64,000 nt of DNA from Nocardia sp. CDC159 (lineage in GTDB: Bacteria; Actinomycetota; Actinomycetes; Mycobacteriales; Mycobacteriaceae), in assembly GCF_023740735.1 (NCBI RefSeq), contig NZ_JAMRXH010000004.1, positions 372,001 to 436,000 on the forward strand. The letters are read 5' to 3'. The notes under the pieces were generated by a model, which was not told the DNA's origin, made no database searches, and saw only the letters and a list, made by a program, of their open reading frames with translations. This document shows positions 32,682 through 42,158 of the stretch, piece by piece (position 1 is the first letter of the stretch; each line of letters starts with the position of its first letter). The position numbers and the translations under genes are program-made.

Positions 32682-33716
32682 ATGTCGCGCGAACAGCCTG
32701 CCGATTCCTCCATCCTGGATCTGCTGGACAAGCAGATCGTGCACGCGCTGGTCACCGATGCGCGCATTCCGTTCGCCAAGCTCGGCGCGATCCTCGGAGT
32801 CTCCGAACAGACCGTGGCGCGGCGCTATCGGTCGATGCGCGAGCGCGGCATCGTTCACGTCTCGGGCCTGGTCAACGCCGTGCCGCTCGGGCACACCCGC
32901 TGGCTGCTGCGGCTGCGCTCGACACCGGACAAGGCCCTGCGGCTGGCCGAATCGCTGGCCCGCTTTCCGGATGTGAGCTGGGTGTCGCTGCTGTCGACCG
33001 GTTCGGAGGTGAGCTGTGTGAGCCGACCGCAGTCCACCGAACGACGGGATGCGCTACTGCTGCACACCCTTCCGCGCGCGGCGCAGGTGACCGAGATCCG
33101 CGCGTACGAGGTGATGCACCGCTTCCCGCTGGAATCGGAGTGGCCGCATTTCGGCGCGCTGCTCACCGCCGAGCAGCGGCGCGCCCTGGGGGAGCGGCGG
33201 CCGGTCCGCGACGACGGCCCCGGACACCCCGTGGACCTGTCGGCGGCCGACGAGATCATGCTGACGCTGCTGGCCCGCGACGCGCGTGTCTCCTACGCCC
33301 GCATCGCCGAGGAGACCGGTTGGAGCCCAACGCGAGTCGCCCGCCGCATGGACGAGCTGGCCGAGGCCGGGGTGCTGTACTTCGATGTGGATTACGCGAT
33401 CGAGCGCATGGGCTACGCCGCGCGCGGATTGCTGTGGCTGCGTACCCGTCCCGCCGATCTGCACGCGGTGGGCAGTGTCATCGCGACGCATCCGGAGATC
33501 GCCTACGTCGCCGCCACCACGGGGCCCACCAATCTGGTCGCCTCGTTCGCCTGCCACGACACCGCGCACCTGTATCGCTACGTCACCGAGCAACTGGGTC
33601 CGCTCGGCGGCATCACCGATATCGAGGTCACCCCGGCGCTGCGCGTGCTGAAACAGGCGCAGGCGCTGATGGGAAACGATCGCGTCACCCTGATTCCGGA
33701 GCCGAATCGCAGGTAG
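32682..33716 (+). CDS. Tandem Lrp/AsnC-family regulator (two HTH-ligand units)
   Basis: 344 residues, twice the length of a standard Lrp protein, with two complete units. Unit 1 has HTH '[20 protein letters not shown]' followed by a RAM-like domain. Unit 2 starts at ~185 with '[20 protein letters not shown]' and its own RAM domain to ~325 ('[20 protein letters not shown]'). The fused form probably binds DNA as a pseudo-dimer. Divergent from the DHA2 exporter. Confidence 0.88.
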   Translation: MSREQPADSSILDLLDKQIVHALVTDARIPFAKLGAILGVSEQTVARRYRSMRERGIVHVSGLVNAVPLGHTRWLLRLRSTPDKALRLAESLARFPDVSWVSLLSTGSEVSCVSRPQSTERRDALLLHTLPRAAQVTEIRAYEVMHRFPLESEWPHFGALLTAEQRRALGERRPVRDDGPGHPVDLSAADEIMLTLLARDARVSYARIAEETGWSPTRVARRMDELAEAGVLYFDVDYAIERMGYAARGLLWLRTRPADLHAVGSVIATHPEIAYVAATTGPTNLVASFACHDTAHLYRYVTEQLGPLGGITDIEVTPALRVLKQAQALMGNDRVTLIPEPNRR

Positions 33717-33765
33717 CCGGATCGCCGCCGACGGCTTTCGCGTGTCGTGGGGCGCGTCGCTTGCC

Positions 33766-33781
33766 TCGAACACGTGTTCGT
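33766..33781 (+). promoter_or_regulatory. SOS box (LexA site) of recA
   Basis: TCGAACACGTGTTCGT matches the actinobacterial LexA consensus TCGAAC-N4-GTTCGA in all but the last base. Its core CGAACACGTGTTCG is a perfect 14-bp palindrome. It lies 92 bp before the recA start, with TAAGCT (possible -10) just downstream. Confidence 0.9.
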
Positions 33782-33873
33782 CTAAGCTGGCCGTCGGAAC
33801 TTGTCGGTGCCGCCCTCTAACGTGGGCGTCAACCACACAACGAGACCCACCCGTCGAGAAGGGGAACCAGACG

Positions 33874-34917
33874 ATGGCACCACAGGCTTACGACCGCGAC
33901 AAGGCGCTGGAGCTCGCGCTCGCGCAGGTCGAGAAGAGCTTCGGCAAGGGCGCGGTGATGCGCCTGGGGGAGGAGGCACGCCAGCCCATCTCGGTGATCC
34001 CGACGGGTTCCATCGCGCTGGACGTCGCCCTGGGCCTGGGCGGCCTGCCGCGCGGCCGCATTGTGGAGATCTACGGTCCGGAGTCCTCCGGTAAGACCAC
34101 CGTCGCCCTGCACGCCATCGCCAACGCGCAGGCCAACGGCGGCGTGGCGGCGTTCATCGATGCCGAGCACGCGCTGGATCCGGACTACGCCCGCAAGCTC
34201 GGCGTCGACACCGACGCGCTGCTGGTCTCCCAGCCCGACACCGGTGAGCAGGCGCTCGAAATCGCCGATATGCTGGTGCGCTCCGGTGCGCTGGACATCA
34301 TCGTCATCGACTCGGTGGCCGCGCTGGTACCGCGCGCCGAGATCGAGGGCGAGATGGGCGACAGCCATGTCGGTCTGCAGGCCCGACTGATGAGCCAGGC
34401 GCTGCGCAAGATGACCAGCGCCCTCAACAACTCCGGCACCACCGCCATCTTCATCAACCAGCTGCGCGAGAAGATCGGCGTGATGTTCGGCTCGCCCGAG
34501 ACCACCACCGGTGGTAAGGCGCTGAAGTTCTACGCCTCGGTCCGCCTCGATGTGCGCCGGATCGAGACCCTCAAGGACGGCAGCGACGCGGTCGGCAACC
34601 GCACTCGCGTCAAGGTCGTCAAGAACAAGGTCTCGCCGCCGTTCAAGCAGGCCGAATTCGACATCCTGTACGGCGTGGGCATCTCCAAGGAGGGCTCGAT
34701 CATCGATATGGGCGTCGAGCAGGGCTTCATCCGCAAGTCCGGCTCCTGGTTCACCTACGAGGGCGACCAGCTCGGCCAGGGCAAGGAGAACGCGCGCAAG
34801 TTCCTCCGGGAGAACACCGACGTGCGCGACGAGATCGAGAAGAAGATCAAGGAAAAGCTCGGCATCGGCGCCGACGTCACCGCAGACGCGGGTGCCGAGG
34901 CACCCGTCGACTTCTAG
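33874..34917 (+). CDS. recA: RecA recombinase
   Basis: A 347-residue protein. Walker A is '[20 protein letters not shown]'. '[20 protein letters not shown]' is Walker B, followed by loop L1 ([10 protein letters not shown]), and '[20 protein letters not shown]' includes loop L2. It forms filaments on single-stranded DNA, drives strand exchange and triggers LexA self-cleavage. There is no intein at the P-loop site, unlike M. tuberculosis RecA. The ATG at 33874 follows GAGAAGGGGAA. The stop is three bases before recX. Confidence 0.98.
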   Translation: MAPQAYDRDKALELALAQVEKSFGKGAVMRLGEEARQPISVIPTGSIALDVALGLGGLPRGRIVEIYGPESSGKTTVALHAIANAQANGGVAAFIDAEHALDPDYARKLGVDTDALLVSQPDTGEQALEIADMLVRSGALDIIVIDSVAALVPRAEIEGEMGDSHVGLQARLMSQALRKMTSALNNSGTTAIFINQLREKIGVMFGSPETTTGGKALKFYASVRLDVRRIETLKDGSDAVGNRTRVKVVKNKVSPPFKQAEFDILYGVGISKEGSIIDMGVEQGFIRKSGSWFTYEGDQLGQGKENARKFLRENTDVRDEIEKKIKEKLGIGADVTADAGAEAPVDF

Positions 34918-34920
34918 CCG

Positions 34921-36597
34921 ATGCCGCCCCGGGAAGCGTCGGGGCCCATAACCCAGGGCCCCGGCGCGACTCGGCTCGACGCGGTCGACCGTCTCCGCCG
35001 CCAACTATCCGAAACGGAAAGCGGTCCCACCGCCCGCCCGCGACGGATCCGCCCGGCGGCGAAACCCGCAGGCCCCAAGGGCAATCCGACCGGCCTGTGG
35101 CGCTCCGACGACGGCCCGGTCGACGCCACCTCCGAGGACTCGTACCAGGGAGACGCGGGGTTCCCTGGTACGAGCCCCGAGCAATCGGCGAACTCCTCCG
35201 ACCGCACCGAAACCCAAGCCAAGAACCTGTGCCTACGGTTACTGAGCAACCGCACGCACAGCCGCTCGGAGCTACTCGACCAGCTGGCGACCGCAGGCTT
35301 CACCCTCGAGGTATCCGAACGCGCACTGCACCAGCTCGAGCGGGCCGGTCTACTCGACGGCACCGTTCCCGGCACCCGCCGCGAACCGCCAAGGAGCACA
35401 AGTCGATCCGGTTCATCGTCGGCCGAACCTACGCGCGGGCGTTCGAGCCGATCCGGGTCGGCGACGACGAGCCCTCCGTGCAGCGAAGGGTCGGAAGCCG
35501 AGGGCGACAGCGGTCGCCGCCGTGGCACACGCCGCGGTGTCGATGTAGGTACCGGCGGCGAATCGCTGGCCGGCGGGACCGAGGCGCAGGCCAAGGATCT
35601 GTGTCTGCGGTGGATGAGCGAGCGGCGGTGCTGTCGGTCCGAACTCGCGGACAGGCTGAATGCCGTGGGTTTCGCCCCCGAGATCGTCGAACGGGCGCTG
35701 CATCAGCTCGGGCGGCTCGGACTGCTCAGCCGTACGGAAGCCGGCTCGCACCGTGAGATGGCAAGGGGCACAAGTAGCTTCGACACCATGCCACCCGATC
35801 TCGCAGAGCCGGAATCGGCGGCGACCGGCCCGGGTCGAGGACGGCGAGGTGCGCGTCGCCGCGCCGACGCGGGGGAAGAGTCACCCGGCGGTGGGACCGA
35901 GGCGCAGGCCAAGGATATTTGTTTGCGGTTGCTCACCGATCGGGCGCGCAGTCGGGCCGAGTTGGCGGACAAGTTGGCGGCCAAGGGGTTTGCCGCCGAG
36001 GTTGCCGAGCGGGCCCTGGACCGCCTGGCCCAGGTCGGGCTCATCGACGATGCGGCGTTCGCCGAGCAGTGGGTGCATTCCCGCCATACCTATTCGGGTA
36101 AGGGGCGTCGTGCGCTGGCCGAAGAACTCCGTCGCAAGGGCGTTGCCCCGGCCGATGCCGAACCGGCCCTCGCCACCGTCACCGGCGCGGACGAACACGC
36201 CCGCGCCACCGACCTGGTGCGCCGCAAACTGCAGAGCCTTCCGCGAGATCTGGACCGCGACAAGGCGATCCGCCGCCTGGTGGGCATGCTCGCCCGCCGT
36301 GGCTACGATCCCTCGACCGCGCACGCGGTCGTCCTCGCGGAGGTGACAGCGGCCGGTTTCCAGAGCGAGCGAGCGCGGCAATCCGCATCCCCGCGCACCG
36401 AACCGTCCCCACCATCGCCTCCCGACGAATCCGCCGCTGCCGACCTGATCCGCCGCAAACTCCGCTCCATCCCACCGAACCTCGACCGCGACAAGACAAT
36501 CCGCCGCCTGGTGGCCATGCTCGCCCGCCGCGGCTACCACCAATCCGCCGCCTACGCCATCGTGAAGGCCGAACTCGCAGCGGCCGATGAGAGCTGA
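34921..36597 (+). CDS. recX: RecX with multiplied repeat domains (558 residues)
   Basis: RecX, which caps and inhibits RecA filaments, is normally ~150-200 residues built from three helical repeats. Here a ~95-residue disordered leader precedes three copies of repeat 1 (~97-146, 220-270, 326-376), each starting TE(A/T)QAK(N/D)(L/I)CLR and ending in ALxxLxxxGL(L/I). They are joined by Ser/Gly/Arg-rich linkers. Repeat 2 (~377-420, 'FAEQWVHSRHTYSGKGRRAL') follows. Then come two copies of repeat 3 (~427-475 and 505-552), both with DRDK(A/T)IRRLVxMLARRGY. The frame is open throughout. The ATG follows the recA stop by three bases, implying coupled expression in the SOS response. Confidence 0.9.
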   Translation: MPPREASGPITQGPGATRLDAVDRLRRQLSETESGPTARPRRIRPAAKPAGPKGNPTGLWRSDDGPVDATSEDSYQGDAGFPGTSPEQSANSSDRTETQAKNLCLRLLSNRTHSRSELLDQLATAGFTLEVSERALHQLERAGLLDGTVPGTRREPPRSTSRSGSSSAEPTRGRSSRSGSATTSPPCSEGSEAEGDSGRRRGTRRGVDVGTGGESLAGGTEAQAKDLCLRWMSERRCCRSELADRLNAVGFAPEIVERALHQLGRLGLLSRTEAGSHREMARGTSSFDTMPPDLAEPESAATGPGRGRRGARRRADAGEESPGGGTEAQAKDICLRLLTDRARSRAELADKLAAKGFAAEVAERALDRLAQVGLIDDAAFAEQWVHSRHTYSGKGRRALAEELRRKGVAPADAEPALATVTGADEHARATDLVRRKLQSLPRDLDRDKAIRRLVGMLARRGYDPSTAHAVVLAEVTAAGFQSERARQSASPRTEPSPPSPPDESAAADLIRRKLRSIPPNLDRDKTIRRLVAMLARRGYHQSAAYAIVKAELAAADES

Positions 36598-36654
36598 ATT
36601 TGCCGTATTCATCACCTTCATCCGTTAAGGTGCGATCCCTCTGAGAGGGAGTAG

Positions 36655-37536
36655 ATGAATACCTGGCGTGACCTGGATCGTGCCACCCGGAAGGCGCTGC
36701 TGCGTGGTGAGCCCGCCGCGAATCCCGAGATCGATCGAATCGCGCGGGTTCATGCGGAGAAGACTCTGAAGCGGTTTGATCTCTGGATCTGCGTGCTCCT
36801 TGTCGTCGGCGGTGTGATCACAGGGGTGCCGCTGGGGTATTTCTCTGTCAAGGCGGACCTGTCCCCCGGCGCCTTCGGCTCCATTCTGCTGATCGTCATG
36901 CTCGGGTGTGCGGTTGTCTGCACTCGTCGCAAGCTGCGACTTGTTCGCCTGCTCAACGCGAGCCAGGGCATGCCTCGGCGGCCGGTCCCGCCGGGCGAGG
37001 CGGAGCGCCTGGAGATCAGAACATCAACCTGGGGTGTGCTGCGATTGATGGGGTTCTACCTTTGCGTCGTCGTGCTGCTGTCGGTCACGGGTGCGGTGTG
37101 GTCGAGTTGGTGGCTGATCGGCCTCGCCGTGGTCTCGGGCGTCCCGATCGTCGCGTATACCGGCTACCTGCTGTACTCCTCCCTGTCCGGCCATCCGCTG
37201 GTGCTCGACGCCGACGGCGTGCATGCACCGCACGGCCGACTGCGACTCGGCTGGGAATCCGTCCGCGAGATCAGGGTCTTTCCGCTCCGCGCGACGGCCA
37301 AGGACACCCGGCAGGTAATCGCCTTCCTGTTTCACGACAACCAGACTTACCTCGGCCAGCTCCCGCGCTGGGAGTCCTACCTCGTCCGCTGCGGCGCGAA
37401 GACGTTCCTCTCCCCGATGGCCATCATGGACGGCTTGGCGGACAAGCCGGTCGACCAGATCGCCGCGACGGCGGCGGCTCTGTCCGGAATCCCCGTAACG
37501 AGATCGCCACACCCGTCCCGGCGAGCCGAGCCGTAG
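36655..37536 (+). CDS. Hypothetical membrane protein with PH-like C-terminal region
   Basis: A 293-residue protein. An N-terminal charged helix is followed by a hydrophobic pair at ~43-90 ('WICVLLVVGGVITGVPLGYF', 'GSILLIVMLGCAVVC') and another pair at ~125-175. A beta-rich tail ('HPLVLDADGVHAPHGRLRLG', 'WESVREIRVFPL') resembles bacterial PH domains. RBS AGGGAG lies within a short palindrome just before the ATG. Family not firmly recognised. This gene begins an accessory stretch after recX. Confidence 0.65.
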   Translation: MNTWRDLDRATRKALLRGEPAANPEIDRIARVHAEKTLKRFDLWICVLLVVGGVITGVPLGYFSVKADLSPGAFGSILLIVMLGCAVVCTRRKLRLVRLLNASQGMPRRPVPPGEAERLEIRTSTWGVLRLMGFYLCVVVLLSVTGAVWSSWWLIGLAVVSGVPIVAYTGYLLYSSLSGHPLVLDADGVHAPHGRLRLGWESVREIRVFPLRATAKDTRQVIAFLFHDNQTYLGQLPRWESYLVRCGAKTFLSPMAIMDGLADKPVDQIAATAAALSGIPVTRSPHPSRRAEP

Positions 37537-37537
37537 T

Positions 37538-38182
37538 TCAGGATTCGGCTCGGCGCGGCCGATTCGACTGGCCCTCGGCCGCTTTCCCCAGCACGCGGTC
37601 GAGGAGGTGATCCAGAAGTTGGATGGCCGCTTCGGCGGTGGCGTAGCCGGTGAGCATGCCCTGGGCGAGTCCGCCGACGGCCGCGCCGATCAGTTTGGCG
37701 TCGAGGTCGGGCTCGGGGGAGGGGGTCGGTTCGTTGCGGTGACGGGCTTTTCGGAGTTGATCGGCGACGAGGGCGACCAGAGCGTTCGGTGCGGTCAGGG
37801 TTTCCGCGGCGGTGATGCCCTGACCGCTGATCGCCGCGGTGTTGAAGGCGCCGAGGATGATGGTTTCCTCGCGGCGCTGTTCGTCGAGCGGGAGCACCTC
37901 CAATAGCACCGCTCGAATCGCTTCGCGAGGGGTGGCGTCGTCCCCGAGGGCGGTCCACCGTTTCAGGAATCGGTTACCGGCGTCGTCCATCACCGAGCGG
38001 TGGGTGGCCAGCAGGAATTCCCGCTTGGTCCCGAAGTAGTACTGGACGAGCCGCACCGAGACCCCGGCCTCCGCGGCCACCGATTGAAAGGTGACGGCGG
38101 CCAGGCCGCCGGTGACGATGACACGGCGCACGGCGCCGATGATCTGCTGCCGCCGCACCTCGTGGTCCACCAGCCGTGGCAC
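37538..38182 (-). CDS. TetR-family repressor
   Basis: A 214-residue protein. Residues ~8-55 are the TetR helix-turn-helix ('GLAAVTFQSVAAEAGVSVRL', then VQYYFGTKREFL); the rest is a helical ligand domain. GTG start at 38182. It is divergent from the alpha/beta hydrolase gene, with repeats between them, so it probably represses itself and that gene. Confidence 0.88.
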   Translation of the reverse strand: MPRLVDHEVRRQQIIGAVRRVIVTGGLAAVTFQSVAAEAGVSVRLVQYYFGTKREFLLATHRSVMDDAGNRFLKRWTALGDDATPREAIRAVLLEVLPLDEQRREETIILGAFNTAAISGQGITAAETLTAPNALVALVADQLRKARHRNEPTPSPEPDLDAKLIGAAVGGLAQGMLTGYATAEAAIQLLDHLLDRVLGKAAEGQSNRPRRAES

Positions 38183-38251
38183 CTGACCAGCCGCCTCTCT
38201 ACCGAATCACCGTCACCGAGCTTTTCGATGGTACGCGCATACCGCATTTGT

Positions 38252-38289
38252 GATACGGTCATATCGCATTAAGCGATACGGACATACCG
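38252..38289. promoter_or_regulatory. Operator repeats between TetR and hydrolase genes
   Basis: GATACGGTCATATCG (38252-38266) recurs as GATACGGACATACCG (38275-38289), a 15-bp direct repeat with two differences and a 23-bp period. Overlapping it is the inverted repeat TATCGC-N5-GCGATA (38262-38278). These are good candidate TetR binding sites 28 bp before the hydrolase start. Confidence 0.6.
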
Positions 38290-38316
38290 TAAAGATTTCT
38301 GGGAGGGAGGGGGATC

Positions 38317-39198
38317 GTGCCGAAGATCGGGCGATTCACCAACAAGGAGGCCCAGGCCGCGTTCCTGCGTGCCTACGACACGATTGCCGCGCGCTGGCCG
38401 GTCCCGTCGACGCTGCTCGATATCGAAACTTCGTTCGGCACAACGCGAGTGCGCAAATCCGGCAGCGGCGAGGGTGCGCCGATCGTGTTGCTGCCGGGCA
38501 TCGGGGGCAATGGTCAGGCGTGGTGGCGAATCATCGAGGCCCTGGCGCGCGAACGCGTGGTGTACACGCCCGACGTCATCGGCTGGGCGGGGCGGTGTGT
38601 GCAGACCGCACCTTTGCGCGATGCGTCAGACGTTGCGAAGTGGGTGGTCGAGACGTTCGACGGGCTCGGTGCGGGTCGCGTTCATCTGGCGGGAAACTCG
38701 CTGGGCGCCTGGATGTCCGGCGCTACCGGGGTATATCACTCCGATCGCCTGGCGAGCCTGACGATGTTCGAACCGAGCGCGGCGACATTCGCCAAGCCGA
38801 GCTGGGGGCTGCTGTTCAAATTCCTGAAGGCGGGTATGCGGCCGACTCCCGAGCGGATGCGGAAGTTCAACAAGTGGCTGCTGCCCGGTTTCGAGCTCGA
38901 CGATGAGGAGTTCGCGCTGGCCATGGCGGCCTTGAAATTCCGGATGGCGATGCCGTGGGACCGGCAGTTCACCGATGACCAACTGGCCCACATCACTACA
39001 CCGACGCTGGTGCTGTTCGGCGCCGAAACGATCGCCGGCGACCCCGAAATCGCGGCGGCTCGCGCCCGCGAGCACATCCCGTCGGTCGAGACCGAGATCT
39101 ACCCCGGCATCGGTCACGACCTACTCTGGGCGAATCCGGATCAGGTCATCCCGCGCTTCCTGGATTTCGTTGCCAGTCACGATCCGGTGCGGGCCTGA
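38317..39198 (+). CDS. Alpha/beta hydrolase
   Basis: A 293-residue protein. 'IVLLPGIGGNGQAWWRIIEA' is the oxyanion strand-turn, and 'RVHLAGNSLGAWMSGATGVY' contains the nucleophile elbow GNSLG. The acid is probably the Asp in 'ETIAGDPEIAAARAR', and the catalytic His lies in 'YPGIGHDLLWANP'. The substrate is unknown, but regulation by an adjacent TetR suggests an inducible small ester, lactone or epoxide. GTG start behind a GGGAGGGAGGGG ribosome site. Confidence 0.87.
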   Translation: MPKIGRFTNKEAQAAFLRAYDTIAARWPVPSTLLDIETSFGTTRVRKSGSGEGAPIVLLPGIGGNGQAWWRIIEALARERVVYTPDVIGWAGRCVQTAPLRDASDVAKWVVETFDGLGAGRVHLAGNSLGAWMSGATGVYHSDRLASLTMFEPSAATFAKPSWGLLFKFLKAGMRPTPERMRKFNKWLLPGFELDDEEFALAMAALKFRMAMPWDRQFTDDQLAHITTPTLVLFGAETIAGDPEIAAARAREHIPSVETEIYPGIGHDLLWANPDQVIPRFLDFVASHDPVRA

Positions 39199-39201
39199 CC
39201 C

Positions 39202-40353
39202 TCACCGGCTGGCCGCCCAGGCGCGCACCTGCTGCGCCGCGATGTCGACCAACCGTTCGTAACCGAGATTGATATCGAGGTAATGGCTTGCCGCATAGGG
39301 CAGTTCATTGAAGTGCGGTCCGCCCGGGTCGGCCGGTCGGTAGCGGTAGAAATGGTAGCCGTGCTGCGACTCGCACTGGCCCTGCCAGCGTTGTGCGCTG
39401 GTGGTCCAGGTGGACGGGGACTTCGGCATGCCGTGGGGGAAGGTCGTGTACTCGTAGGCCAGGGCCGTCGCCCCCGCCGCGAAGGGGGCGGTGGGGACCG
39501 TCAGCCCGACCGGGGCCGGGTCGCCGCTGAGCGGTGCGGGGTCGGTGCAGGCGACCTCGTAGGCCGGTCCGCTCGGCGCGCCGATCATGGGCGACAACGG
39601 GTCCAGCAGAGAATTGCCGTAGATCGACAGCGCCAGCAGTGGATCGATTGCCGCCGTGGAATAGGCGATGACACAACCGAATTCGCCGCGCGCGGTGCAG
39701 AGCGGAATGGTGTCGAAGTCGCCGCCGATCGCGCTGCCGCGTGCGGTCAGCACGTTCCCGCCCAGCAGGAAAGCCCCGACCAGCCGCGAGCGCACCCGCG
39801 GATCGTGATCGACGCGTTCACGAATCAGCTTGCGTAACAAAAGACTTCCCTGCGAATGGCCGATCAGCACGACGCCGCGGCCGTTGTTGTCCTGCGCCAG
39901 ATACCGATCCCAGGCGGCGAGCACGTCGTCGTAGGAACGCTGGATCAGCGGCAGGCCGGTCAGCAGTTGCAGGGATAGGCCCGGCGGGGTGGTGAGCTGG
40001 CGGTAGAGCGGCGCGAATATCCGGCAGTGCGGGGCGAATCGGGCCGCCTGCATGGTGGCGATGGACGCCACCGAGGGCTCGTAGGGTGGGTCGGCGTAGA
40101 CGGCGGGACGGGTGCTGACGGTGGGGTAGACGTAGAAGCAGTCCACCGGCTTGTCCTGCTCGGCAGGGACGAGCGACGCGGTGGCGGTCCCGGTGCGCAG
40201 GTCGGTGATGTCCAGCGGAACGTCACACGGGTCGGTCGCCAGCGCGGGACCGCACAGCCATTCGATCGGTGTCGCCTGCGCCGCGGCCTGCGGTCCCGCC
40301 GTCACACCGCAGCAGACGAGGGCGAGTACCGTCACGAATCGCCAGATACCCAT
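39202..40353 (-). CDS. Exported DUF3089 lipase-like protein
   Basis: A 383-residue protein beginning MGIWRFVTVLALVCCGVTAG, a signal peptide cleaved near AQA/TP. The DUF3089 alpha/beta-hydrolase core has 'KPVDCFYVYPTVSTRPAVYA' and 'GRGVVLIGHSQGSLLLRKLI' with nucleophile GHSQG. Several Cys pairs suit an extracellular location, and the C-terminal 'HYLDINLGYERLVDIAAQQV' is typical of the family. Probably a secreted esterase or lipase. A longer in-frame upstream extension was not used because the ATG at 40353 begins the signal peptide. Confidence 0.85.
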   Translation of the reverse strand: MGIWRFVTVLALVCCGVTAGPQAAAQATPIEWLCGPALATDPCDVPLDITDLRTGTATASLVPAEQDKPVDCFYVYPTVSTRPAVYADPPYEPSVASIATMQAARFAPHCRIFAPLYRQLTTPPGLSLQLLTGLPLIQRSYDDVLAAWDRYLAQDNNGRGVVLIGHSQGSLLLRKLIRERVDHDPRVRSRLVGAFLLGGNVLTARGSAIGGDFDTIPLCTARGEFGCVIAYSTAAIDPLLALSIYGNSLLDPLSPMIGAPSGPAYEVACTDPAPLSGDPAPVGLTVPTAPFAAGATALAYEYTTFPHGMPKSPSTWTTSAQRWQGQCESQHGYHFYRYRPADPGGPHFNELPYAASHYLDINLGYERLVDIAAQQVRAWAASR

Positions 40354-40483
40354 CCCGCCCCCCGTCTCCGCTCCCAGATCGTCTCTGTATAGCAGCACCC
40401 CGGACAACGGTGACCCGATCCGTGCGAAAAATTCCGTTCGAATCGCTTGCGATGCTTGCGGCCCTGTCGCGACGATCGATGAG

Positions 40484-41743
40484 GTGACCACCGCGTTGGA
40501 GCAGGTTTGGCAACTATTGGACGATGGCGAGATGGCCGCCGCCTTCCTGGCGCTGCGTCGGGTGGCCGAGGAATGCGAGCTGATCGACGTCATGCGCGTG
40601 ATCGAACGTTCCGCGCGCATGATGGATTTCGAGGATCTGGCCGCCACGGCACAGGCCGCCCGGCTCGAGCCCGAAAATCCCGTCGCACTCTATGAATTCG
40701 GCATCGGCTGTAGGCAGCATGGCGTCGCCTACGCCGCGATTCCCGCCCTGCGGGAGTGCGTGCGAATCGCGCCCGGTCAGCCCGCGCCGCTGGCCGCGCT
40801 GATCGACGCGCTGGAGTTGGAGTACCACCATGGCGAGGCGGTGGCCCAACTGCGCGCCCAACCCGCTGTGCTCGGCTGGTGGGGAGAGTTCCTGCTGGCC
40901 CACAATCTGCTGCTCACCGGCGATATCGATACCGCGCGTAGCGAATTCGAGGCGATGGCGCGTCCGGTGGAATCGAATGCCGAGTGGGCGCACGGCCGAT
41001 TGCGTAGGATGCTGGCCCGTGCCGAACTCGCCACGCCCGGCGAACGGGATCTGCGGGGCTGGCATTTCGTCCTGCAGGGTGGCTACCTCACCTATCTCTC
41101 TCCGCACGGTTTCGACGAGGGCATGAACGGTCGTTTCGCCTACACCCAGGGATCGAACCAGCAGGTGCGGCTGGGCCTGCGGCGGCTGGCCATGATCCTC
41201 GAACTCACCGGCCACCGCCCCACTTCGGTTTCCGCGCTGCCAGGTCGACATTCGGCCGTGCTCGGACACGCGGCCGCCGCGTTCCTCGACCTCCCCCTCG
41301 AACCGTTCCGCCCGGACCGGACCGACACCGTCCTCGTGGCCTACGACCTCACCGAGTTCGAGCAGGAATTGGTGGGTGCGCTCCGCGAACGGGCAACGGG
41401 TCAAATACTTTTCGAGCACGCCACCTGCTGGGTCGGTGGGCCCGCCGTACCCGCGGACATATCGACCTGTCTGGTGCAGTTGAATGTCCCACCCTGGGCG
41501 GGACGCAACAGAGTAGTCGACGGCGAACTCGTGCAGGACCCCGCCGACGACCGGCCCGCCGCCGAAATCGCCGCAGATATCCTCGCCGGGGCCGACCCCG
41601 GCGAATCGAATATCGAGGCGGATCCGCATGATTCGGAAGCCGACCTGCGGAATTTCGTTGTCGCCACCGCCGCTCGCTGGGGCTGCGACCCGCGCGATTT
41701 TCTGGACTCACCGGGCCCGGTGCGAAGCTCGCGCTTCGGATGA
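40484..41743 (+). CDS. Hypothetical protein with TPR-like helices
   Basis: 419 residues from GTG at 40484. The first ~180 residues are paired helices resembling tetratricopeptide repeats ('LEPENPVALYEFGIGCRQHG', 'CVRIAPGQPAPLAALIDALE', 'GEFLLAHNLLLTGDIDTARS'). The C-terminal half has a mixed fold not recognised, with 'DTVLVAYDLTEFEQELVGAL'. No signal peptide or membrane helix is visible. The start codon is uncertain because no strong ribosome site was found. Confidence 0.7.
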   Translation: MTTALEQVWQLLDDGEMAAAFLALRRVAEECELIDVMRVIERSARMMDFEDLAATAQAARLEPENPVALYEFGIGCRQHGVAYAAIPALRECVRIAPGQPAPLAALIDALELEYHHGEAVAQLRAQPAVLGWWGEFLLAHNLLLTGDIDTARSEFEAMARPVESNAEWAHGRLRRMLARAELATPGERDLRGWHFVLQGGYLTYLSPHGFDEGMNGRFAYTQGSNQQVRLGLRRLAMILELTGHRPTSVSALPGRHSAVLGHAAAAFLDLPLEPFRPDRTDTVLVAYDLTEFEQELVGALRERATGQILFEHATCWVGGPAVPADISTCLVQLNVPPWAGRNRVVDGELVQDPADDRPAAEIAADILAGADPGESNIEADPHDSEADLRNFVVATAARWGCDPRDFLDSPGPVRSSRFG

Positions 41744-41758
41744 TCGCCCTCGCAGCGA

Positions 41759-41962
41759 CTACCCCTCGGGCGGCGGTATCAGTTCCAGATGTTCAGCGGG
41801 CGCCGCCGCGCTCGCGCAGGCACTGCGCGCGGCCACCACGCTCACCCCGCCCCGATGCGCCACCAGCCACCGCCCGCACACGCAGCGCAAGTACCGAACG
41901 GAGCCGTGCGCCGAGACGACCATCGGCGATGACCAGGAGCAGGCGGGACAGGTGGCAGACAT
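41759..41962 (-). CDS. Small zinc-ribbon-like protein
   Basis: A 67-residue protein beginning MSATCPACSWSSPMVVSAHG, then 'SVRYLRCVCGRWLVAHRGG'. A CxxC pair and a CxC pair ~22 residues apart could hold one zinc. Actinobacterial genomes carry similar short proteins with the VSAHGSVRYLRCVCGRWLV block. Convergent with the TPR-like gene. Ribosome site weak. The ~195 bp upstream of it, to the end of gluD, hold nothing recognisable. Confidence 0.55.
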   Translation of the reverse strand: MSATCPACSWSSPMVVSAHGSVRYLRCVCGRWLVAHRGGVSVVAARSACASAAAPAEHLELIPPPEG

Positions 41963-42158
41963 AGCAGCCAAGCCTGAAGACCCATCGGTGCGATTGCAAT
42001 CACCGCGACGGCGTGGCGACCAGATCGTTGGACAACCGCCCCCGGCCGCCGGTAGTGGCGAGACCGGCGACCGGGAGCAGTGCCCGATCAGAATGCCCCA
42101 ATCCCCGTGCTGTTCACGAGGGTTGGACTCACGGCGATACAAAGGCCTTGTGCTGCGT

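Noticed and set aside
33874..34917. Intein in recA as in M. tuberculosis
   Set aside because: The P-loop region is uninterrupted and the protein is 347 residues, so there is no intein.
35359..35577. Possible frameshift or stop making recX two genes
   Set aside because: The Ser/Gly/Arg linker is unusual, but the frame remains open and similar R1 repeats flank it on both sides in the same frame, which argues for one protein.
41963..42158. Possible tRNA or small RNA gene
   Set aside because: No cloverleaf arms or T-loop consensus could be paired; the stretch looks like plain intergenic sequence.
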